A stretch of DNA of 9,369 nt. It comes from an uncultured Collinsella sp. (GTDB lineage Bacteria; Actinomycetota; Coriobacteriia; Coriobacteriales; Coriobacteriaceae). Below are positions 1 to 6,163 of this stretch, piece by piece (positions within the stretch are counted from its first letter, which is position 1; the number at the start of each line of letters is the position of its first letter). The DNA lies in the NCBI GenBank assembly GCA_902478985.1, contig CABSNH010000060.1, forward strand, positions 1 through 9,369, given 5' to 3'. Position numbers and translations under genes: made by a program. The notes below the pieces were generated by a model. It did not search any database and was not told the origin of the DNA. It was given only the letters and a program-made list of their open reading frames with translations.

Positions 1-6
1 TTCATA

Positions 7-55
7 CGGTAAAACGTTTTTGCACCGCTCACGGTGATAAATCGACCGTTTACCG
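7..55. repeat. Inverted pair of CGGTAAAACG / CGGTAAACGG elements
   Basis: CGGTAAAACG is read on the + strand at 7-16 and CGGTAAACGG on the - strand at 46-55, making a widely spaced, imperfect inverted pair. The same ten-base element recurs as a tighter, perfect inverted pair at 244-273. Recurrence in the same paired orientation suggests protein binding sites, but no binding protein can be assigned. Confidence 0.45.
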
Positions 56-243
56 GTCGTTAACACTTCTACCTGCGGTTTTGAAACCGTTCCGAAATGC
101 TTTGGCAAAAGATCGGATCTTTTCCTGTGTCTAAACAACGCAGGGCGGCTAAAAATAGCGTGTAGAAAAATTGCAGGTCATTGTGAAGATATGTGAATTG
201 GTCTTTTTGACTTAATACCAGTTAGAACCAGTTTTGAGATTAT

Positions 244-273
244 CGGTGAACGGTAGTTTTCGACCGTTCACCG
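244..273. repeat. Perfect 11-bp inverted repeat (CGGTGAACGGT)
   Basis: CGGTGAACGGT at 244-254 is exactly complementary to ACCGTTCACCG at 263-273, with an 8-base spacer. The right arm plus flanks (261-275) matches 43-57 at 14 of 15 positions, so this is a repeated element and not a lone hairpin. No T-run follows on either strand, which argues against an intrinsic terminator. An operator or recombinase/initiator site is possible. Confidence 0.6.
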
Positions 274-454
274 GTTACTTGCAATCGTTTGCAGTCGTTT
301 TCCCAGATGAATTAGGGAAACACAATGGAGCGCTTGCGCGATCAAGGGAAGTTTTGACATTTGTCCTCATCCCCCGCGTGCCAAACTCCGACACCCAAAA
401 TGAGCCATAGCTCTCGCTATTCGTCTCACAAACATTACTTACTCTAATCTGTAA

Positions 455-500
455 TTGTTTATCGTTTATCATTAAATATGATATGAGATACAAGTATCAT
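455..500 (+). promoter_or_regulatory. Predicted promoter with overlapping operator dyads for the DUF2975/regulator pair
   Basis: A TATGAT -10-like hexamer lies at 477-482, with TTGTTT at 455-460 as a weak -35, spacing 16. The -10 overlaps a dyad, TATCAT at 467-472 and ATGATA at 478-483. TATCAT recurs at 495-500, and GATAC/GTATC arms lie at 487-491 and 494-498 near the expected start of transcription. The small DNA-binding protein encoded two genes downstream is the natural candidate to bind here and autoregulate. The promoter is predicted by eye from consensus similarity only. Confidence 0.4.
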
Positions 501-523
501 CCAAGACATTGGTTGGAGGAGCT

Positions 524-1162
524 ATGATCCGCTGGAACGTATCCAAATCGAATGAAGCCATCGACCGTGAACAGGCAATAGCCGATCTGAGGAAGCTCAC
601 TCGCATCTGCAAATGGGCCACAATCTGCACCACCGTGGCGCTCGCTCTGGGACTTCTCGCAGTCATTGCGATTGACCTTCTACTCGTATTGCCTAGCCTC
701 TCCCAAGGGTCGTGTCTCCAATCCGTAGAACTTCAAGGCGGCGAAGGGCCGTGCCTGGCTATCGTCGGTACCGATGCGCAGACCCCACTTATGCTCGTCG
801 CACACGATGGTCACACTGCCATAGGGAGCCTCTTGATGACATGCCTCGCGCTTACCATCGCGCTAAGCGTGCGCAGGCTTTTCTTAAACATTGAAAAGGA
901 AGGCAGGCCCTTTGACCTTGAATGTAACCAGACACTTCGTCGAGTAGGACATTTATTCCTTATCGGCGGCGTTGCCGTGAGGCTTCTTGGTGCCGTAATC
1001 ACGGGAATGATACTCTCAGGATTTGGCGGCAGCTTTACGGATGCGTTCGCCGGCCAGTTATTCGAGCCCTCCATGCTCTTTGCGGGCCTGATTATTTGCC
1101 TGATTGCCAGCATCTTCCGCTACGGGTATATCCTGCAAAAACAAGATGACGAGTTGCTCTAG
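524..1162 (+). CDS. DUF2975-type four-helix membrane protein
   Basis: A 212-residue integral membrane protein resembling the DUF2975 family, whose biochemical role is unknown. Hydrophobic segments lie at about residues 31-57, 98-120, 141-163 and 182-200. The loop after the second helix contains EKEGRPF and a following NQTLRRVG, matching the family pattern of a Gly-x-Pro-Phe loop before an Asn-x-x-x-Leu-Arg helix. The start at 524 is preferred because GGAGG at 515-519 sits just upstream; a TTG at 509 would add five residues and place the Shine-Dalgarno inside the gene. The stop overlaps the ribosome binding site of the next gene, so the two are translationally linked. DUF2975 proteins are commonly paired with a YozG-like regulator, exactly as seen here. 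GC content is lower than in the - strand genes, which hints at accessory origin. Family assignment is from sequence pattern only. Confidence 0.8.
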   Translation: MIRWNVSKSNEAIDREQAIADLRKLTRICKWATICTTVALALGLLAVIAIDLLLVLPSLSQGSCLQSVELQGGEGPCLAIVGTDAQTPLMLVAHDGHTAIGSLLMTCLALTIALSVRRLFLNIEKEGRPFDLECNQTLRRVGHLFLIGGVAVRLLGAVITGMILSGFGGSFTDAFAGQLFEPSMLFAGLIICLIASIFRYGYILQKQDDELL

Positions 1163-1171
1163 GGGGAATCC

Positions 1172-1411
1172 ATGATTATTCTGCGGCTTGACCGCATGCT
1201 CGCCGAACGCAAGATCTCATCCAAAGAGCTTGCGGGACGCGTGGGCATCTCCCAGGTCAATATGTCACGCATTAAGACGGGCAAGGTTTCTGCCATACGT
1301 TTTTCAACTCTTGACGCGATATGCCGGGCACTCGACTGCCAACCGGGCGATGTACTGGAATATATGCCTGACGATGAAGCCGATAACCTTTTTGGACTTA
1401 AAGATGAATAG
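1172..1411 (+). CDS. Small XRE-family (YozG/HTH_26-type) transcriptional regulator
   Basis: A 79-residue protein that is essentially one Cro/C1-type helix-turn-helix domain. The scanning and recognition helices fall at about residues 17-36 (SSKELAGRVGISQVNMSRIK), followed by the STLDAICRALDCQPGDVLEY block that ends this family's domain. The acidic tail has no sensor domain. AGGGGG at 1161-1166, overlapping the stop of the preceding gene, is a good ribosome binding site five bases before the ATG. It probably acts as a cytoplasmic DNA-binding repressor of its own two-gene operon, with the DUF2975 membrane protein as partner or antagonist; that role is inferred from conserved pairing. The dyads at 467-500 are candidate targets. 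Confidence 0.9.
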   Translation: MIILRLDRMLAERKISSKELAGRVGISQVNMSRIKTGKVSAIRFSTLDAICRALDCQPGDVLEYMPDDEADNLFGLKDE

Positions 1412-1444
1412 CCATAATTAAGCCGCCAATCACGCCCTCAACGC

Positions 1445-1483
1445 AAAAAGTCCGCCAGAACGACTTCCGTACTGGCGGACTTT
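1445..1483. terminator. Intrinsic terminator between convergent genes
   Basis: AAAGTCCGCCAG at 1447-1458 pairs perfectly with CTGGCGGACTTT at 1472-1483 across a 13-base loop. Read on the - strand, the stem ends in a run of five T (1445-1449), so it best terminates the 1526-2620 gene. On the + strand only three T follow, but the stem may also stop the regulator transcript. Confidence 0.85.
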
Positions 1484-1525
1484 CTGCTGTCTATCGGCTA
1501 GATGCTCGATGAGCCGTGCGACTCT

Positions 1526-2620
1526 TTACGCAAACAGGCCGTAGATGCTGATGTTGGCCTTGGCGTAGAGGCCGTTAGCATACTCGGTCCACTTGGAGCT
1601 GGCGCTCGAAGCCTGCGAAGAGTACTGCTGGTAAGCAGTGTAGTAGGCGGTCATGGCCTGCTTATAGGTGGCGCTATCGGCCGTAAAGGCATCGTCGGCA
1701 AAGGCCTTAGCGTAGGTGCCGTTCTCGTCCTTCCAGGTACCCTTCGAGCTATCCCACTCGTCGCCGGCAAGTTTGATGATGTAATCGGCGTAGTCCTTGC
1801 TCGCGGTCTCCTCGTTGCCGTCAGCAGGCTCGGTCGGGGCGGTCGGCATGCTTGCGGAGCTATCGCCCACCTTCTTCTTGTAGAGCTTCTGCAGCGTCGC
1901 GGACTGACGGACGATCTGCTTGGCCTGGTCCTTGGACACGCCATACTGCGTGGCCATGGTCTTGTAGTCCGAAGTGCCGATGGAATCCTCGGCGTACTTC
2001 TTCATCTCCTTAGAAGAGACGGTGATGCCCTCGTCCTCGGCAGCGTCGAGCAGGATCTTGTTGCGCACGTAGGACAGGATGACGTCGGCAGAGGGAGCGG
2101 TGTAGTTGCCATCGCCATCCTTGACGGTGTCGAGGCTGTACTGGCTCTCAATGGCCTCGCGCGCGGTGATGTCGCTCTTCTTGCCGTTGTAGCTGTAGCT
2201 TGCCACGGTCGAATCGAGCTGGTCCTCGGTGAGGGTCGCCGAGCCGACGCCCTTGCCGCCAAAACCACCGTTGCCGATAAAGAAGCCGACCACAGCAGCG
2301 ATCACGACTGCAACCACGAAGGCGGCAATCATCGTCTTCTTGTGCTTGGATGCGCGGTCGTCTTCATCGGAACCCAGAATATCGTCGTCCTCATCCTGGG
2401 CCTCGGGCATCAGATTCTCGTCAGCGGCATCCGCGGCAATCTGAGCCTCCAGTCGGGCGTCCTCCTCCTCGGCCGTCGTGCCGGCGGCAATGTGCTCGGC
2501 AGACGTACCGGCGACCAGATCGATCTTCTCGTCCTCGTCACCGTCGGGGCCTTCGCCGCGCTCGATGATCTGGATGCCGTCGATCTCGTCCTTCTCGTCC
2601 TTCTTTTGAATCAGACCCAT
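1526..2620 (-). CDS. Membrane-anchored SurA-N/trigger-factor-like protein with acidic cytoplasmic tail
   Basis: A 364-residue single-pass protein. Residues 1-95 are charged and strongly acidic (for example DEDDD near 77-80), ending in a basic KHKK at 92-95. One transmembrane helix spans about 96-116 and is followed by a Gly-rich linker. The outer part, about 130-250, looks like the helical N-terminal domain of SurA/PrsA-type foldases: TLTEDQLDSTVA, ILSYVRNKILLDAAEDEGI, SSKEMKKYAED, and the QYGVSKDQAKQIVRQS helix. No parvulin isomerase domain is visible; instead a Pro/Thr linker at 259-266 leads to a Ser/Gln/Tyr-rich helical C-terminus. It probably binds unfolded or exported proteins outside the membrane, which is inference. 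AAGGAG at 2629-2634 sets the ATG. It is flanked by hairpins on both sides, so it is probably a separate transcript or receives partial read-through from icd. The large + strand open frame over it is an antisense shadow. Confidence 0.75.
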   Translation of the reverse strand: MGLIQKKDEKDEIDGIQIIERGEGPDGDEDEKIDLVAGTSAEHIAAGTTAEEEDARLEAQIAADAADENLMPEAQDEDDDILGSDEDDRASKHKKTMIAAFVVAVVIAAVVGFFIGNGGFGGKGVGSATLTEDQLDSTVASYSYNGKKSDITAREAIESQYSLDTVKDGDGNYTAPSADVILSYVRNKILLDAAEDEGITVSSKEMKKYAEDSIGTSDYKTMATQYGVSKDQAKQIVRQSATLQKLYKKKVGDSSASMPTAPTEPADGNEETASKDYADYIIKLAGDEWDSSKGTWKDENGTYAKAFADDAFTADSATYKQAMTAYYTAYQQYSSQASSASSKWTEYANGLYAKANISIYGLFA

Positions 2621-2658
2621 ATCAGTTACTCCTTGTTAGGAAACATAGTCTTCAATAG

Positions 2659-2687
2659 AATACGCCCGACAGAGTGCCGGGCGTATT
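2659..2687 (-). terminator. Hairpin, probable terminator downstream of the icd operon
   Basis: AATACGCCCG at 2659-2668 pairs perfectly with CGGGCGTATT at 2678-2687 across nine bases. On the - strand it lies after the isocitrate dehydrogenase gene and before the SurA-like gene. The following bases are only moderately T-rich, so termination may be partial. Confidence 0.6.
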
Positions 2688-2703
2688 GATTCTTAGGTTA
2701 TAC

Positions 2704-2734
2704 GCAAACACTTAAGTACTATTTAGGCGTTTGC
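2704..2734 (-). other. Imperfect hairpin directly after icd
   Basis: GCAAAC at 2704-2709 pairs with GTTTGC at 2729-2734. After one mismatch the pairing continues inwards through 2711-2717 and 2721-2727, with two G-T wobbles and a three-base loop. It starts 12 bases beyond the icd stop and may stabilise the 3' end of the transcript or act together with the hairpin at 2659-2687. There is no T-run. Confidence 0.45.
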
Positions 2735-2746
2735 AGCCTGCATGTC

Positions 2747-3832
2747 TTAGGCCAGGTGCGCGATAACGGCATCGGCAAAGGCCTGCGTGCCCACGGCGCC
2801 CTCGACGGAGCCGGTCTGGGCACGACGCACGTCGCCGGTAACCTGCTTACCCTCGTCGAGCGTGGCGGACACGGCGGCGCGGATACGATTGGCCGCATCG
2901 TTCTCGCCCAGATGATCGAGCATCATAGCCGCAGACAGAATCTCGGCCGTGGGGTTGGCGATATCCTGGCCAGCGATATCGGGCGCGGAGCCATGCGTTG
3001 CCTCGAAGATGGCGCAGTCGGCACCGATGTTGGAGCCGGGGGCCATACCCAGGCCACCTACCAGGCCGGCGCACAGGTCGCTGACGATATCGCCGTACAG
3101 GTTGGGCAGCACCAGGACATCGAAGTCGTTGGGGTTCTGGACCAGGCCCATGCAGGTGGCGTCGACGATCTTGTCGTTGAACTCAATATCGGGATAGTTG
3201 GCGGCCACCTCGCGCGCAACGCGCAGGAACAGGCCATCGGTCGCCTTCATGATGTTGGCCTTATGCACGGCCGTCACCTTTTTGCGTCCGCAGCGGCGGG
3301 CATACTCAAAGGCGTACTCCACAATACGGCGGCTCTTGGCGATGGAGATCGGCTTGATCGAGATGGCGGAATCGGCGGCGAAGGTCTTCTGACCCGACCG
3401 CTCGACAAGCTGCGAGAGCTCCTCGACCTCGGCAGTGCCCTCATCGAACTCGATGCCGGCGTAGAGGTCCTCGGTGTTCTCGCGCACGATGACCAGGTCG
3501 ACATCGCGGAAGCGCGAGCCGTCGCCCGGCTGCGACAGGCAGGGGCGCACACAGGCGTACAGGTCGAAGTGCTTGCGCAGGGCGACGTTAACGCTGCGGA
3601 AACCCGTGCCGACCGGCGTGGTGATGGGACCCTTGATGGCAACCTTGGTCTCGGCGACCGCATCGAGCACGTGCTGGGGCAGCGGCGTGCCAAACTCGTC
3701 CATGACGCCGGCACCGGCCTCCTGGACATTCCAATTGATCTGGACACCGGTGGCCTCGACCACGCGGCGCATGGCCTGCGTAATCTCGGGACCGATACCG
3801 TCACCGGGAATCAGGACTACATCGTGCGCCAT
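2747..3832 (-). CDS. icd: Isocitrate dehydrogenase, NAD-type
   Basis: A 361-residue cytoplasmic beta-decarboxylating dehydrogenase, expected to oxidise isocitrate to 2-oxoglutarate and so supply carbon for glutamate synthesis. The N-terminal IPGDGIGPE is the family signature. Substrate residues align with the E. coli enzyme: Ser80 and Asn82 in GFRSVN, Arg86, Arg96, Arg117 in VRENTEDLYAGIE, Tyr124, Lys191, and metal-binding Asp224, Asp248 and Asp252 (NLYGDIVSD). RENTEDLYAGIE favours isocitrate over isopropylmalate dehydrogenase. The cofactor loop reads HGSAPDIAGQDIANPTA, the Asp-Ile form typical of NAD-linked enzymes and unlike the Lys-Tyr of NADP-linked E. coli Icd. Length fits the short monofunctional NAD-IDH class. 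GAGGAG of its ribosome binding site lies in the last codons of the preceding gene, six bases away, indicating translational coupling. Homoisocitrate dehydrogenase is a less likely alternative. Confidence 0.9.
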   Translation of the reverse strand: MAHDVVLIPGDGIGPEITQAMRRVVEATGVQINWNVQEAGAGVMDEFGTPLPQHVLDAVAETKVAIKGPITTPVGTGFRSVNVALRKHFDLYACVRPCLSQPGDGSRFRDVDLVIVRENTEDLYAGIEFDEGTAEVEELSQLVERSGQKTFAADSAISIKPISIAKSRRIVEYAFEYARRCGRKKVTAVHKANIMKATDGLFLRVAREVAANYPDIEFNDKIVDATCMGLVQNPNDFDVLVLPNLYGDIVSDLCAGLVGGLGMAPGSNIGADCAIFEATHGSAPDIAGQDIANPTAEILSAAMMLDHLGENDAANRIRAAVSATLDEGKQVTGDVRRAQTGSVEGAVGTQAFADAVIAHLA

Positions 3833-3838
3833 AATCTG

Positions 3839-4537
3839 TTACTCCTCGTCTTCGGCGGCGTCAGATTTTTTAACGCTAGCACGCTTCTTCTTTTTGGAGA
3901 GATCAAGGTCAAAGCGTTTAACAAGCATTTCGCAAATCTCGCTCGAACGGGCCTTGAGATAGCTGCCCTTGCCGTTCTCGGCATCGAACTTAAGGCGCAG
4001 CGCAAGCTTCTCGGCGACCTCGGCGTCGATCTCGCCCTGGCCAAACTCGTACAGGCAACCGAGCATGTCGCGATACTCGAGGTCGCCGTGGTAGCACTGA
4101 ATGGCCTCGTCCAGGATGGGCCAAGCCTCGCGCGAACGCTCGACGCTCGTGGCGCCCCACACGCACAGCAGGCGGAAGGCGGCATAGCGCAGCGTGGAGG
4201 AAATCTCGTCGAACAGTGCGGTCTCGGCGCCCTCAAAGGCATCGCCCAGCTGCTCGGGACAGGTGGTGGCAAGCGCCGTCAGGGCATCGAGGGCCTCCCA
4301 GCGGGTCTGAGCCTCGGGGCGGTCGAGCGCCTCGATCAGCGCGGGGACGCAGGGCACGACGCGCTGCGGATCGCGCTCGGCGAGCAGGTGCAGCACGCGG
4401 GCGGCAAACTGGCGGATGCGGCGCGTGGGGCAGCCGAGCTCCTGGACCAGACGGTCGACGGCATTCTCGTTCTCCTCTGCCAGCTGAAGCTGTGCCAGCT
4501 CCTCGTCGGTGAGCTGTTCGTCTTTGTTTTCTGCCAT
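3839..4537 (-). CDS. HEAT-repeat-like helical protein, function unknown
   Basis: A 232-residue, probably soluble, almost entirely alpha-helical protein. After an acidic start (residues 1-27), paired helices resemble HEAT/armadillo repeats: RRIRQFAARVLHLLAERDP at 39-57, VPCVPALIEALDRPEAQTRW at 61-80, EALDALTALATTCPEQL at 81-97, and STLRYAAFRLLCVWG at 114-128. The C-terminus has a basic cluster (KKKKR at 215-219) then an acidic end. HEAT-like folds usually serve as protein-binding scaffolds; no catalytic motif is visible. It sits between a membrane protein gene (15-base gap) and icd (6-base gap), so it is co-transcribed with both. GAGGT just before the ATG at 4537 sets the start. A partner role for a neighbouring enzyme is possible but unproven. 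Confidence 0.75.
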   Translation of the reverse strand: MAENKDEQLTDEELAQLQLAEENENAVDRLVQELGCPTRRIRQFAARVLHLLAERDPQRVVPCVPALIEALDRPEAQTRWEALDALTALATTCPEQLGDAFEGAETALFDEISSTLRYAAFRLLCVWGATSVERSREAWPILDEAIQCYHGDLEYRDMLGCLYEFGQGEIDAEVAEKLALRLKFDAENGKGSYLKARSSEICEMLVKRFDLDLSKKKKRASVKKSDAAEDEE

Positions 4538-4552
4538 AGTTACCTCTTTTTA

Positions 4553-4981
4553 CTATTTCTTAGCGTGCTTGCCAGCACCCTTGCTGTCATCGGTGACCGA
4601 GATGAGCTGTCGGTCGGCAGCGCCATTACGACGCGCACGGCGGCGTTCCTCGGCATCGCCCGCGTCGGCGGCGGCGCGGTGTGCCTTGTTGACGTTAAAG
4701 ACCTCGTCGTGCTTGCGCCACGGACCGACGGACTCGCCAAAGCTCATCTTAAGGCCGGCGATAAAGCCGCCGAGCCAGCCGATCGGCGCAAACTGCACCA
4801 GCGGGAACAGCGAGAACACCCAGGTCAGCAGGACGACTGCCGCAGCTCCCGCAAAGTTGGCAATCCAGTAGTCGCGCTTGGTGATGACGCGCTTTTCGCA
4901 CGCCCACTGGCCGCACAAAAAGCCGATGTAGATCGCGAAGAGAAAGAGCGCCAGCGCAAGCACCACGAACGTCCAGCTCAT
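4553..4981 (-). CDS. Small membrane protein with basic cytoplasmic tail, function unknown
   Basis: A 142-residue protein I do not recognise. Strong hydrophobic helices lie at about residues 4-24 and 41-60, with a shorter third segment at 63-79 (QFAPIGWLGGFIAGLKM). Residues 80-142 are hydrophilic and basic, with EERRRARRNG at 111-120 and a lysine-rich end, probably cytoplasmic. The ATG at 4981 is chosen over one at 5017 because GGGGAG lies at a proper distance and overlaps the end of the preceding dehydrogenase gene, leaving a five-base gap; the longer form would overlap that gene. The tight spacing makes it the second gene of a four-gene operon. It may anchor an operon product at the membrane, but nothing in the sequence proves this. 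Confidence 0.75.
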   Translation of the reverse strand: MSWTFVVLALALFLFAIYIGFLCGQWACEKRVITKRDYWIANFAGAAAVVLLTWVFSLFPLVQFAPIGWLGGFIAGLKMSFGESVGPWRKHDEVFNVNKAHRAAADAGDAEERRRARRNGAADRQLISVTDDSKGAGKHAKK

Positions 4982-4986
4982 GGGCG

Positions 4987-6066
4987 CTACTCCCCGTGAT
5001 GGTGGCCGCAGCAGCACTCGTGGCCGTCGTCATGACCGTGACCGCCGCAGCACTCGTGGTCCTCGCCATGGTGGTGTCCACAACCGCACTCGTGGTCGTC
5101 GCCATGCTCGCCGCAACCGCAGCCTTCCTCGTGAGCACCGTGCTCCTCGGGACGATACTGCGACCAGTCCAGACCGGCGGCGATGGCATCGGCCTCCTCC
5201 TTATAGAGGACCGTGACGGCCTGGGTGCCCAGCTTGGCGCCACCGATGGCATCGAGCATGTCGTAAAGCGTAAAGGCCACGTCGGCGCCGGGCAGCGCAA
5301 GCTCGCGGTCGTCGGCATAGGCGAGCGCCAAGCGCAGGTCCTTAATGAAGTGCTCGACCATAAAGCCGGGCTTGTAGTCGCCGTCGAGCGCCTTGGGCGC
5401 CAGGCTCTCCATGGCGCCGGACTTACCGGTGCCGCCCAGAATCATCTGACGGGTCTTCTCAAGATCAAGGCCGCTCAGCTCGGCAAACGCCAGCGCGTCT
5501 GCCATGCCGACCATGCAGGCGCCCAGCGACACCTGGTTGGCGAGCTTGGCAGCCTGGCCCTTGCCGGCGCCGTCGAAGCAGCAGATGGTTGCCGCAAAGG
5601 TGGAAAGGATGTCGCGGACCGGCGCGATGTCGTTCTCGGTGGCGCCCACGATAGCCGTGAGCGTGCCGGCGATGGCACCCGACTCGCCGCCGGTGACGGG
5701 GCAGTCAAACGCCATGCGGCCGGAGACCTGGGCGGCCTCGGCAATGTCGCGCGCCAGCTCGGGCGAGCTCGTGGTAAGGTCGATCAGGACCGCGCCGGGC
5801 TTAGTGCACGCGAGCAGACCGTCACCCGCCAGGTAGAGCTCCTCGACCTCGGAGGGATAACCCACCATGGTAAAGACGACGTCGGCGTTCGCCGCGGCAT
5901 CTGCCGGCGTATCGGCCCAGACGGCACCGCGCTCAACGAGCGCTGCGGCCTTGGACTTGGTGCGGTTGTTGACCGTGACGGGATAGCCAGCGTCCAGAAT
6001 GTGGCCGGCAATGGGGGCACCCATAATTCCGGTGCCGATAAATGCGACAGAGAGCTTGTTTGCCAT
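4987..6066 (-). CDS. Beta-hydroxyacid dehydrogenase (3-hydroxyisobutyrate dehydrogenase family) with His/Cys-rich tail
   Basis: A 359-residue cytoplasmic NAD(P)-dependent oxidoreductase of the 3-hydroxyisobutyrate/tartronate-semialdehyde reductase family. Residues 1-165 form the Rossmann domain, with FIGTGIMGAPIA at 9-20 and the substrate-side motif DCPVTGGESGAIAGTL at 121-136. The helical C-terminal domain carries the catalytic lysine region GKGQAAKLANQ (Lys174, Asn177) and the conserved KDL at 242-244. The usual Asn-Asn after Lys is Asn-Gln here. Substrate cannot be assigned. Family members end near 290-300 residues; this one adds about 50 residues (309-359) with 14 His and 9 Cys in near-repeats of HECxCGHHHGED, which looks metal-binding. 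The start at 6066 follows AAGGAAAGG; open frame further upstream is unsupported. It heads the operon that continues to icd, with a possible promoter at 6092-6120. Confidence 0.88.
   Translation of the reverse strand: MANKLSVAFIGTGIMGAPIAGHILDAGYPVTVNNRTKSKAAALVERGAVWADTPADAAANADVVFTMVGYPSEVEELYLAGDGLLACTKPGAVLIDLTTSSPELARDIAEAAQVSGRMAFDCPVTGGESGAIAGTLTAIVGATENDIAPVRDILSTFAATICCFDGAGKGQAAKLANQVSLGACMVGMADALAFAELSGLDLEKTRQMILGGTGKSGAMESLAPKALDGDYKPGFMVEHFIKDLRLALAYADDRELALPGADVAFTLYDMLDAIGGAKLGTQAVTVLYKEEADAIAAGLDWSQYRPEEHGAHEEGCGCGEHGDDHECGCGHHHGEDHECCGGHGHDDGHECCCGHHHGE
4990..5094 (-). repeat. 36-bp tandem repeat encoding 12-residue His/Cys units
   Basis: Three in-frame units encode residues 325-336, 337-348 and 349-359, each beginning His-Glu-Cys; a degenerate unit precedes them. 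The core CACTCGTGG (+ strand reading) recurs exactly 36 bases apart, starting near 5015, 5051 and 5087. The unit size equals 12 codons, so copy number can change without breaking the frame. The last unit runs to the stop codon and its final codons also carry the ribosome binding site of the next gene. Confidence 0.85.
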
Positions 6067-6091
6067 GAAACCTTTCCTTTTGGGTTGGGTG

Positions 6092-6120
6092 TTATTACCA
6101 GGTTGAATACTCGGTGCCAG
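6092..6120 (-). promoter_or_regulatory. Possible promoter for the dehydrogenase-icd operon
   Basis: On the - strand, CTGGCA (6115-6120) lies 17 bases before TAATAA (6092-6097), giving fair matches to -35 and -10 consensus. The -10 is about 25 bases ahead of the ATG at 6066. The 97-base gap after the degV-family gene is the longest within this gene string, fitting a separate transcription start. Confidence 0.35.
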
Positions 6121-6163
6121 CGTTTGGGCTGTGAGTCGAGGGCGACTACGGCCGCAGCGCTGC

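Larger units (their letters stand above)
1..508. other. AT-rich, dyad-rich intergenic region
   Basis: No convincing gene lies here; the only open frames are short, lack a ribosome binding site and look like chance. The stretch is visibly richer in A and T than the - strand genes. It carries many perfect inverted repeats: CACCG/CGGTG arms at 23-27 and 32-36, CGACCG/CGGTCG at 43-48 and 54-59, CGGTTT/AAACCG at 76-81 and 84-89, AAAAGAT/ATCTTTT at 107-113 and 117-123, and an 11-bp pair at 244-254 and 263-273. Short direct repeats are also present: ACCAGTT at 217-223 and 227-233, and the tandem GCAATCGTTT/GCAGTCGTTT at 281-300. None has the U-tract of a clear terminator. It could be a regulatory, attachment or replication-related region; the sequence alone does not decide. 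A 12-codon frame ending in TGA at 35-37 might be the end of a gene from outside the window, but that is untestable here. Confidence 0.6.

Noticed and set aside
1..300. CRISPR array or tRNA in the repeat-rich left region
   Set aside because: Repeats are short, unequal in spacing and inverted, with no regular spacer pattern, and no cloverleaf could be drawn.
275..666. Small - strand open frames at 275-493 and 472-666
   Set aside because: No ribosome binding site or recognisable domain; one overlaps the DUF2975 gene and both cross the predicted promoter region.
1502..2689. 395-codon + strand open frame over the SurA-like gene
   Set aside because: It is antisense to a gene with a clear ribosome binding site and membrane helix, and starts just beyond a terminator; the Leu/Val/Gly-rich translation resembles other shadows.
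2756..4999. 747-codon + strand open frame antisense to icd, the HEAT-like gene and the membrane protein gene
   Set aside because: The - strand genes have clear family motifs, ribosome binding sites and tight spacing; the + frame is an antisense shadow typical of high-GC codon use, and its protein is low-complexity and unrecognisable.
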